A stretch of 64,000 nucleotides of DNA, from NCBI GenBank assembly GCA_036927565.1, contig JAYESD010000005.1, forward strand, positions 149,991,196 through 150,055,195. Reading direction: 5' to 3'. Every line of letters begins with the position of its first letter. The first letter of the stretch is position 1. Below are positions 55,582-64,000 of the stretch, in pieces. The DNA comes from Tuctoria greenei. Taxonomy: Eukaryota; Streptophyta; Magnoliopsida; Poales; Poaceae. The translations under genes and the position numbers were made by a program. A model generated the notes under the pieces. The model had not been told where the DNA came from. It did no database searches and was given only the letters and a program-made list of their open reading frames with translations.

Positions 55582-56914
55582 TGTCGGCGGTTGAGAACCG
55601 GCAGATCTCCTTACACTACTAAAGTGATAGGGGAGTTTGATGTTCGCTGTTGGCGCGCGGAGATTCAAGAAGGTGAGTCAGAATTGACGCAGGAGACACA
55701 AGAATTTACGTGGTTCGGGCCGCCTGAGCGTAATACCCTACTCCACGGAGGTGTTGGTGTTGTATTAGCTGTTCGAGCTTGTAATGAGCGTATGAAGCGT
55801 GTGAATGTCCCTCTGTGCTATGTGTATCGTCGGCCTGTCCTTTTATAGTACAAGGGCAGGCCGTTACAGGTTAGCCTCGCCCGACATGTGGCCCCGGCGG
55901 TTACTAGTATTGATACACGCTTAATTTCTATTAATGATCCAGTTACGGGCTTTGACAGCTCCGTTACTAGTGTTAAGATCGTCCGTTAAGTGTCATTAAT
56001 ATGGCATTAATGACACTTAATCGGGTCTTGAAGTCCTTGGCTCTCCTTTGAAGATCTGGAGCCGTTGTAGGGTCTTCCGGAGGTTAGGAGCTGAAGATCC
56101 GACGATTGGACATGTGGCAGCTCCGGAGCTTGCCATGGGAAACAGGTAGCTCCGGGACTGCCCGACACGTGTCAGGTCCGGAGCTTCTCTCGGTCAGGGG
56201 CTAAGTCCGGGGGTGCCATTTCGGTACATGGTCCGGAGCTTCCCCCTTTTGGGCGGTAGCTCCGGTTTGGTAGTACACGTGGCGACCCAAGGATTAACCA
56301 TGTTGGAGAAGCGGGTCCGATTACCTCTGACATGTGGGCCTTCGAGGGTCTTAAAACCAAATAGATGATTTTCCTTTGAGATCTTTCTAACCTAGAGGGG
56401 TGTTTGGTTTCTAGGATACCGACTGTGGCCCCCTGGACCTACCTCCGGGGAAGTCATTCCGCCGGAGGTGGGTCCATCTTCGCGACCTTTGAACTGAGTC
56501 TTCAAGGGTCTTTTGAGGGTGCCGTTGGTAAAGACTTGGAATTAAATTCTCACCACGTGGCGTATCCCAGTGCGGCAGATGAGATCTTTGGCATGCGGAT
56601 CTCACGCAATTGAAGGTCGCCGGTTCCCGATACGAAAACCGTATCGGTTCCGCGCGCCTTATCAGGTCGCCGCCTTTGGGCTTCCCGCCTCTTGATGACA
56701 ACCGTTCGCCTGGGTAAGAACCTCGACTTGATCGTCGGGGTGGTCCCGGGCCCTCTTGTCATCGGCTGGGTGAATTTTTTGGGTGGTACCTTCGACTTCC
56801 TTGCAGTTTCCATCCGAGCGTCGCGAGGGCTTACTTAAAAAGGAAAGTGCGCACCGTCGGGAGTTCTTTACGCCTTTCATCTGTTCTTGTGATCAAACTC
56901 CCAACTTGTGCTTC
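55582..56914 (-). repeat. Tat 3' LTR (left end; inner boundary tentative)
   Basis: The outer end is clear at 55582. A TATAAAAG box in minus orientation lies at about 55838-55850. The U3 side has repeated AGCTCCGG words (56080-56280). The inner boundary is placed tentatively where '...gcttca' meets the pyrimidine-rich stretch 56915-56931 (a purine tract on the minus strand). The partner LTR lies outside the window, so this is unverified. Confidence 0.55.
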
Positions 56915-56944
56915 ACTTTTCCTCTCTCGCCTAGCTGTGTCGCG

Positions 56945-59900
56945 ATGGAGTTGGGTCTCTGCGAGAGCCGCTTGAAGACCGGGGGCGATTTGAAGAAGGT
57001 CCGGGCCCTCATGGAGTGGTCCTCGGACTTCTTCAACCGCTCAGTCCGTGCCGGCGGAGAGCTCCCCTTCGAGAAGGATCACGCCGGTGAAATGGTGTAC
57101 TTTTCCTCGTACGCCATGGTGGGGTTGATCCCGCCTTTTTCTTCCTTTTTCTTGATGCTGCTTGACTTCTATGGTCTGCAGTTATACCACCTTGGCCCTC
57201 ACTCCATTCTCCTCGTGTCTATCTTCGTCCACTTCTGTGAGATGTGGGTGGGCGTCTCCCCCTGCATTGAACTCTTCCGGACCTTCTTCACCGTCCACAC
57301 CACCGGCCGGAGCAATGAGTACCTTGGCTTCTACTACTTCGTGAAGTGCAAGAAGTGCCCATTCAAGTGCCTCCGGTCGTTTCCTTCTGGGAAGTGGGAT
57401 GACTGGAAGAAAGACTGGATAGTCGTCAGGGTGGAGGAGCACGAGAGGCTGGAGCTGCCCGATGGTCTTCCCGGCATCGACACGAAGATTTGGAGTGAAG
57501 TTCCGGTGCTGGCGGAAGCTTTCAATCCCGCTTTGACCAGGATCCGCCAATGCATGGAGGGAGGATTGACTCCTCCGGTGGTATTTTGCAATTTCCTGGT
57601 CAACAGGTGGGCGCCGCTGAAGAGGAGGGAGAAGCTCGCTTGGGCCCTCAACACCGTGATGGACGACGACCTGGTTGAGACCGGGTTGAAGTCCAACATG
57701 GTGGGGAAAACCTTGGAGTTCCACCTCAAGAAATTCCAGCACGGCATCGACGTCGACGGTGATGACTTGACTCCCCCGTCGGCCTTCCTCCCTCTAAACA
57801 TGGAAGTGGAGTTCAGCAGGGAGCTCCGGCGAAAGATGCCCGTACTTGACAACCTCGGTGTCGTCGAGAGAATACCAACCTCCGGGGTAGCGATCCCTGG
57901 AGTACCCAAGGATGGCTCCGGCTCTGCTCCTAAGCCGAGGGGAGAAGTTGTCGGCAAGGGAAAGGAGCTGGCGGAAGAACCAGTGAGCCGGAAGAGGAAG
58001 TTGCAATATGCTGACGGAAGGTCCGTCGGGCCCGCTACTTCTGCGTCGGCTCCTTCTCCCCGGAGGGGAAGATCCTCTGCAGCTGCGGCGACTGTTCCCG
58101 TAGTGGGGTCATCTCGGAACGCGACTGTTCCCGCGGTGGGGTCCTCTCGGAGTGCAGCTGTTCCCGCAGTGGGGTCCTCCCGGGGTGTTAGCTCCAGTCG
58201 AACAACTCCGGCTCCTTGGCCGGTGGAGGCCTCCAGGTCCGGGGGTTCTTCACGATCAAGAGGAGCCTCAACCCGGGAAACACCTGCGGCCGCGACAAGT
58301 TCCGGGGGGCCTTCTGGTGCTTCTGCGCCGGCTATGGCTAGCGCAAAATGCCCTGGAAAGAGGTTCCGCGCAAGCTAGTGCGGAAGCCTCCCAAGGTAAT
58401 TTTTAATCTCTACCTTGTATAATTATTTTAATTGTAGCAACTGTTTGTTAATTTTCTTCATCCATCATCTGCAGCGTCCCCAAGAAGGGGAGTGAGGCTC
58501 CACCCTCGGCCACAGCGTCTGAGGCCGCGGGGGTGGGAGCTTCTGCTCCTGTCCCGGCGCCGCCCCAAGTGGTGGTTGAGGCTGTGACAGCTCCAGCGCC
58601 AGCTGTCGTTGTCATGGACCTCGACTCGTCCCCAGAAGTTCCCGTGGTAGCGCCGGACCACGGGAGTGAAGACATGCCAGTGGCACCTGTCTCGGAGGTT
58701 GAAGTTTCGGGTCCTGGTGCTGCAATAATGAATGCTCCGGCTGTTGAGTCGGAGGAAGTAGTAATCCCGGCCTATGAGCTAGAAATTGTTGAAGCCCCGG
58801 CGGTGGAGCCGGAGGGGACTGAAGCCCCGGCATGTGATCCGGTAGATGAGGTAGTTCCGGCAGTTGGGCCGGCTACTTCCGAAGCACCGGCAGCTGAGCC
58901 GGTTATTATTGGAGCTCTGGTCACAGGTTCGGACGATGTTGAAGATCTTCCGGCTCCTGTGCCGGTGGTTGAAGAGGTGACGGAGCTTGAGCCTCCGTCG
59001 GAAGAGGTGCCCAGACCGGAGCCAGTAGCGGCTCCTGCTCCGGAGGCGACGACGTCGGGGGTGCATGCGGCCGAGCCGGAGTGCCCCAGCGAAGTCGCTG
59101 GCCCCCAGTCTGAGGGGGTGAACGAAGATTCGGCGGCAGGGCCTTCTTTGATGGCGACTGAGGCCATCCCGGAGGACGGCCCTAGTGCCATGGAGTCCCA
59201 GGGGACCACTCTTGTAGAGTGGGACCCAATTTTTGTATCTGAAGACCCGCTGGAACCAGCGGTGGAGACCCCGCAGGTCCGGAGCCAATCCCGTTGTCGC
59301 TGTCCATTGACAACGCATGTTCCAGTCTGCGTCAAGTCCATCTAGCCTTCTTCCAAGACAGCAAGGCTCTTGAACAGGATCGCCAAACCCTTAGGCGGTG
59401 GCGTAACTGGCTCTACTTCGAGACCAATCTGGCTCAATCGAGGCTAGCGGATGACAAGGAGTGGATCAAACGGGAGAAGGTCCGCCTGGAGTACTGAGGT
59501 AAATTACAGGATGACAGGGAGAGTATGACTCATGCCCTCGACGCTCAATCTCGGGAGATCTACGATCAGGCCAAAGCTGCCAATAACGCGGCCGATGCGC
59601 GCCACGAACAGCTTGAGGCCATTTACACCGCACTCATCAAGCGCCGAGAGGCACTTGAAGAGAGGGAGAAACGGCTCGAGGATGAAGAGCAGAAACTCCT
59701 TGAGCTGCGGGATGATGTCCTGGGGAGGGAAGAGGAGCTCGCCGAGAAAGTAGCTCTGGCTGACAAGGGACTCGAGGAGCGCGCCAAGAAATTGGAAGAG
59801 CGCTGCCAAGAGGAAGAGGAGAAGACCTGGGTGCGAGGACAGGAACTCTACAAACAAGAGTGTGCCCTTGTTGCCCGGGAGAAGAAAGTGAGGGGTAGGG

Positions 59901-60445
59901 AGAAGGACCTGGTCGAGCGCCGAAACAAGATCCACCTCCGGGAGGAGAAGCTCAGAAAACTCGAAAGGCGGGTTGCTGAAAAGATTCAGCAAAACGCCAA
60001 AGAGGTTGAGCGCCTCGCCCGTGAGAATGCCGAACTGACGGCGGCCAAGAGATCCCTGGAAGAATTGAAGGGCTTGAGGACTGCGGACTCCCTACAGATT
60101 TGGGAGTTCCTGGGCAAGGCCAACGATGCGCTGACACCGATGGGTTTCAGCCCCGTGCGCCCGGATGATCCGGAGCCGGAGCCGGACCTAGCGCTGCAAG
60201 TGTTGAGCGCAGCAGGTAGCAAGCTCTCCAAGGTGGGCGATGTCATCGCGGACCAACTGGAGGTTGAGGGGCAATCCCTGGCGAGGAACGTCACAGAATA
60301 TGTGCTGACGTGCTACACCAGCCGGAACCCCCAATTTTCTCTGGACCTGGTGCTTGAAGGCCCCGTCGAAGGAGAAGGCGAAGCTACCCGAGCCAGCGTA
60401 TCAGAGGTTGCCCAAAAGGTTGCCCAATTCTTCCATAGGGTCTAG
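56945..60445 (+). pseudogene. Additional ORF of Tat element, antisense to pol, spliced
   Basis: The ATG at 56945 (MELGLCESRLKTGG) sits in good context. Exon 1 runs to 58395 with a hydrophobic stretch (MVGLIPPFSSFFLMLLDFYGLQLY), GVSPCIELFRTFF, FYYFVKCKKCPFKCL, KWDDWKKDWIVV and a Ser-rich repeat tail (VPAVGSSR units). This matches the 'putative gypsy type transposon' (Transposase_28) domain. An intron 58396-58474 joins in frame. Exon 2 starts with Pro/Val/Glu-rich repeats (58475-59345); after a frameshift near 59290 comes a long coiled coil (59294-60445; EEREKRLEDEEQKLLELRDDV, KAKLEERCQEEEE-like). Stops at 58376 (TAG) and 59495 (TGA) break it. The function is unknown; the element's own pol is on the other strand. 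Confidence 0.8.
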
Positions 60446-61708
60446 TATCATCTCTGTAACCCTCACTTGTATTTTCTCTTCTTCTTCCCCAATTTTGTAA
60501 TCCCTTGTCTCCAGATGTAATCTCTTGTCTCCAGATAAATGAAATCCCCAAATTTTGCGAATTTCACTTTTTTGTCTTCAACACTTTTATCTTCACTTGG
60601 CCCCCTGGTAGATGTACACAATTTGATTGTGAACATGTACCAAGAGGATATTGTGCATTGTTGAAGACTCTATTGCTTCGAACTTGTAGGATTTAGGTTT
60701 GAAGTCTTCGATGGTGAAGGCCCCCTGAGGTTGTCGGAGCTTAGAAGCTCCGGCATTATCTATCGCTGGAGCTTAGTAGCTCCGCCAATAGTCTCTATCT
60801 ACGCGTAGAGCATCTATAGTTAACCCTCCGGGGTGTCGGAGCTTAGTAGCTCCGGCAGTGACCTTTGCCAACACTCAGTTTGTTGGCAGCAGACTCCATT
60901 TGTGGGTTCTTGTCACCATCTTTTATTCGGCGTCGACAGCCGACCCCCTTAGGGGAGTCGGAGCTTAGTTAGCTCCGGCTTTTCTCCATCAACGTGGATT
61001 TTATTTTTCCTGCACACTTAAGCCAAGAAAAATAGTAAAATTTGTTTCTTGTCTATAACTTCATCGCGGCTTATGATTCTCAAGAAGATGTTAAGTCAAA
61101 CGCGATTCTAAATACAACCGAATGTGATGTCTTTTCTTTTAGATCCAACTGTACACGGACCCGCCTTACTCCGGCCTGCCGGGGTGTAGGTAGAGTGGCG
61201 TACTTAGGGTGCTTGACTAGGCTAAGCCGATAGCACACTCCGGCCCTAGATTGGCTTGGCGGCTTTCAGACGAGTTGGCCATGAACGATATTTGAATCCA
61301 AAAGAACTGACAATACACCTCGACTCGTATATAAATCGGTCGAACTAAAATTTCTTAAGAATTGCACGTCTTCGTTATAGAAAAGAAAGAGAAAAATAAA
61401 AATGTTGAGCCTGTACAAAATAAATGCACGTGGAGTCTATTTCACATGGAAATGTCTTTCATTATAGGTTCGGGGTATAGGGGAAACAAGTACACTCTTA
61501 GGGTACGGAACCAGGCTAAGCGTGTTTCATTTCTCGTTTGACCCAGGGTAGTTAGCCACACTTTTAGTCCGGAGACTGTGACAAGTGCTGCATGAACTTT
61601 GCGGACCTTTCGGGAAAGGTCTGGCTGTTCTACCGGAGGAACTACCCGACTCTGTACAATGACTCTATAACATACATCTCAAGTTACTCAAGACTCACCT
61701 CCGTGATA
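60446..61708. other. Tat convergent spacer with GGAGCT-TAGT-AGCTCC hairpins
   Basis: This lies between the 3' ends of the antisense ORF and pol. Four short hairpin units (60733-60754, 60766-60786, 60835-60856, 60957-60979) share the inverted repeat GGAGCT/AGCTCC around TAGT. The rest has no gene. AATAAATGAAAT at 60535-60543 could serve as a polyadenylation signal for the plus-strand ORF. Confidence 0.7.
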
Positions 61709-62645
61709 TTAAGTGTAGAACTTACGGAGGTGCTCGATGTTCCAAGGATTTGGTAGAGGTGTCCCATCCTCAGTAGCCAAGCGAACGCTTCCGAGACGGG
61801 ATACTTTAATCACTCGGAAGGGCCCCTCCCAGCCGGGGGAGATTTTGTTTAACCCTTCTCTGGATAGTATTTTCCGTAGCACTAGATCGCCTTCCTCGAG
61901 CTGTCGGTTGTGTACATGCCGCTGGTGATAGCGCCGTAGAGCTTGACGATATCGGGCATTCCGAACAGCTGCTTGGCACCTTCCCTCCTCAATGAGGTCT
62001 AGGTCTTCACGCCGGAGCTGGTCCTGCGCGGCTTCGTCGAAGGTCCGGACCCGGAGCGAACCTAAGGTGATTTCTGGAGGAAGTATTGCTTCAGCTCCGT
62101 ACACCAGAAAGAAGGGTGTCTCTGCGGTTGACCGGTTTGGAGATGTCCTGTTGGCCCATAGAGTGGGCGGAAGCTCTTCGATCCAGTTGGCTCCATGTTT
62201 CTTCAAACGCTCATAGGTGCGCGTTTTGAGTCCTTTAAGGATTTCAGCATTTGCTCTCTCGGCTTGGCCATTGCTGGCTGGATGAGCTACGGAGGCGTAG
62301 CAAACTTGTATGCCGAGGTCTTCGCAATATCCTTGGAATGCGGAGCTTGTGAATTGGGTCCCATTATCAGTGATGATTTTGTTTGGGACTCCGAATCTGC
62401 ATACAATGGACTGCAAAAAGTTGATAGCAGATTGCTTGTTGATTGTCAAAACTGGAGTTGCTTCCGGCCACTTGGTGAACTTGTCAATGGCGACGTACAG
62501 GAACTTGTAACCTCCGACGGCTCTTGGGAAAGGTCCCAATATGTCCATCCCCCACACAGCGAAGGGCCATGTAGGAGGTATCATTTGTAAGGGCTGAGCC
62601 GGAGTGTGAATTTGCTTTGCATGAAATTGGCATGCTTTGCATTTT
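61709..62645 (-). pseudogene. Tat integrase, catalytic core and C-terminus
   Basis: From a frameshift near 62645 the frame reads the DDE core: GMDILGPFPRA (first Asp), FGVPNKIITDNGTQFTS (second Asp) and ASNGQAERANAEILKG (Glu). It then runs to the C-terminal GPFRVIKVSRLGSVRLATEDG and ends at 61709. All three catalytic residues are present. The core is intact over 291 codons, but the upstream frameshift separates it from the zinc domain. Confidence 0.9.
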
Positions 62646-63299
62646 TTTCACGAGCTCAGTTGCATCCTGGAGTGTTGTAGGCCAGTAGAAGCCATGCCGA
62701 AAGGCTTTACCAACCAGCGTGCGGGAAGACGCGTGGTTCCCACACTCGCCTCCATGGATTTCTGCGAGAAGCTCGCAGCCTTCTTCCCTTGTGATGCACC
62801 GCATTAGGATGCCGTTGGCACCGCGCCAGTAGAGATCCCCTTCTACCAGCGTGTATCTTTTAGCCAATCTGACTACCCGATCAGCGGATACATAGTCGTC
62901 AGGAAGGATGTTGTCTTTCAAGTAGTTCCGGATCTCCGAGATCCATGCATTGGAACTAACTTGAGCATTTGAGTCTTGTGTGCTGGGTTGCTCGGAGCTT
63001 CTGGTAGCACCTACGACCCTTGATGGCTGCCATGGTAACAGGGCCATCGGGACCGTCAGCTTCGGGATGCTGATCTCGCCCCCTTCGCTCAGTTTGGCAT
63101 GCTGAGCTGTGGGTTTCGACAATCTCTGGACAAAAGTTCCATCAGGAGCCGGAGCTCCGGTTGACGCTTTCGTCGAGAGTTCGTCGGCTTCAGCGTTGTG
63201 GGCACGCTGAACATGGTGGAGGTCTAGGACTTCAAAGTCCTTCTGAAGCCTCTGGACTTCTTGGAGGTCAGCAGCTAGCTAGAGATTGTTGCAGGAGCA
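62484..63299 (-). pseudogene. Tat integrase zinc domain and linker
   Basis: After a stop and frame change near 63297, the region encodes the end of the archaeal-type RNase H (HNAEADELS near 63200). The linker ISEIRNYLKDNILPDDY and LYWRGANGILMRCI lead to HGGECGNHASSRTL, the His pair of the integrase HHCC zinc domain, with the Cys pair just upstream of the frameshift at about 62645. Confidence 0.85.
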
Positions 63300-64000
63300 T
63301 TAACCCTTCACCTGCTTGATGATGAGCTGTAAATCTCCCTTGACCAGCAATTGCTTGACACCATATGACAGTGCCACCTTTAGTCCGTAGATGAGTGCTT
63401 CATACTCTGCCATGTTGTTGGTTGCCTTGAAGTCAAGGTGTACCATGTATTTCACCTTCTCCCCAGTCGGTGCAAGGAGAAGGATTCCAGCTCCGGCCCC
63501 CTGCTTCTGCATGGAGCCGTCGAAGTAAAGAGTCCAGTGAGGCTCGGTGAAGGTTGGAGCTTGATGTTCCATCTTCTGCTCACTGGGGCCCCCAGGGTTT
63601 GATGAAGAGGGAGTCCATTCCGCCACAAAATCTGCCAATGCTTGACTCTTGACTGCTTGTCTTGAAATAAATTCAAGATCAAATTCAGCCAATTCCGCTG
63701 CCCACTTTGCAATATTCCCAGTTGAATTGGGATTATGCAAAATTGCTCTTAGTGGGTAGGAGGTCACCACTGAGACTTTGTGAGCTTGGAAGTAATGTAG
63801 AAGCTCCCTGGAGGCAATAAGAACTGCATAGAGCAGCTTATGCACCTCTAGGTATCGAGTCTTGGCATCATGTAGTACTTCACTAATGAAGTACACTAGG
63901 CGTTGAATGGTCCGGACCCTCCCGGAGGGGTCCGGAGCTTCCTCTTCACTGACTCGGACCCTCTCGGAAGGGTCCGGATTTTCTTCAGGGACCTCCGAGT
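63300..64000 (-). pseudogene. Tat pol: RNase H end and archaeal-type RNase H (partial)
   Basis: The frame is open to the right window edge. It holds the end of the gypsy RNase H/tether (YFISEVLHDAKTRYLEVHKLLYAV, ELAEFDLEFISRQAVKSQALADFVAEW), then a second RNase H (WTLYFDGSMQKQGAGAGILLL, ATNNMAEYEALIYGLK, VKGDLQLIIKQV). The second copy is the archaeal-type RNase H special to the Tat lineage. A stop at 63300 ends the frame. At 63910-63985 an in-frame insertion of DPSERVR-type repeats sits in the first RNase H. Confidence 0.88.

Larger units (their letters stand above)
55582..64000 (-). mobile_element. Tat-lineage Ty3/gypsy element (3' half in window)
   Basis: It begins TGTCGGCGGTTGAG at 55582 inside the SIRE LTR, preceded by CATGC (the likely target duplication). 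Pol is on the minus strand and runs off the right edge. A gypsy RNase H end, an additional archaeal-type RNase H and integrase are present. A long additional ORF lies on the opposite strand between pol and the left LTR. Dual RNase H plus an extra ORF after pol are known marks of the Tat lineage (Grande, RIRE2 and Retand are relatives). Confidence 0.88.

Noticed and set aside
57182..57957. Minus-strand frames within the Tat antisense ORF
   Set aside because: They are shadows of the better-supported plus-strand frame, which has a family domain, good start and splice.
58152..58406. Alternative frame near the exon 1 end (LVRKPPK-like)
   Set aside because: It looks plausible locally, but reading on through the intron gives an early stop; the other frame continues after splicing.
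58772..59341. Minus-strand Ser/Thr/Gly-rich frames
   Set aside because: Complement of the Pro/Glu/Val-rich repeats of exon 2; no independent support.

Overview
The window is nuclear DNA from a flowering plant, almost certainly a grass. It is a dense stack of nested transposable elements: CRM-clade and Tat-lineage Ty3/gypsy elements, a SIRE/Maximus-type Ty1/copia element with palindrome-rich LTRs, and CACTA (En/Spm) DNA transposons with TNP2-like and TNPA-like genes. No rRNA gene, tRNA gene, CRISPR array or bacterial-style operon was seen. The species cannot be named from the sequence. The CRM-clade copies and the very low gene density suggest a pericentromeric or heterochromatic location; this is inference. 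The only host-gene-like sequence found is a small cysteine-rich (defensin-like) gene with one in-frame stop at 14210-14605.

Layout, left to right. (1) 1-13669: a plus-strand Ty1/copia element (copia-1). It has a truncated 5' LTR fused to the RT domain, then the RNase H end, a 3' non-coding tail with a 100-bp tandem duplication, and a 3' LTR. Its RT gene is split by a complete minus-strand CRM-clade gypsy element (1697-9220, 5-bp target duplication AATGG, initiator-Met primer site, pol frame running through the polypurine tract into the LTR). Its 3' LTR is split by a 1.1-kb fragment of a second CRM-related family ('CRM-B', 11834-12938, duplication TTCCT). (2) 13670-15095: a remnant CACTA terminus, the defensin-like locus and unremarkable DNA. 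(3) 15096-22228: CACTA-3, a degenerate minus-strand element with a Transposase_24-like plus Ulp1/C48-protease-like gene, interrupted by a copia 3' end (15918-17656). (4) 22229-32001: CACTA-1, a degenerate plus-strand TNP2-type element carrying a hAT-like GC-rich insertion and a rearranged CRM-B composite (26728-30713, duplication AGTTA). (5) 32002-55581: a minus-strand SIRE-type copia element inserted in CACTA-1. Its left LTR holds another CRM-B deletion derivative (32894-35906), and its integrase gene is split by CACTA-2 (41585-50829, 3-bp duplication TAG), the best-preserved element here, with a three-exon TNP2 gene and a ten-exon TNPA-like gene. (6) 55582-64000: a Tat-lineage gypsy element inserted in the right SIRE LTR. 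Its pol (RNase H, archaeal-type RNase H, integrase) is on the minus strand, and a long spliced additional ORF lies antisense between pol and the left LTR.

The nesting gives a relative order of events: CACTA-3, then CACTA-1, then the SIRE element and the CRM-B composite (their mutual order is unknown), then CACTA-2, Tat and CRM-B inside SIRE. In the left third, copia-1 came before the CRM element and the CRM-B fragment. Nearly all element genes carry stops or frameshifts, so most of the window looks inactive. The points most worth a second look are the CRM-B composite, which appears to contain a copied tRNA-primer end at an inversion junction, the antisense spliced gene of the Tat element, the third ORF of the SIRE element and the defensin-like locus.
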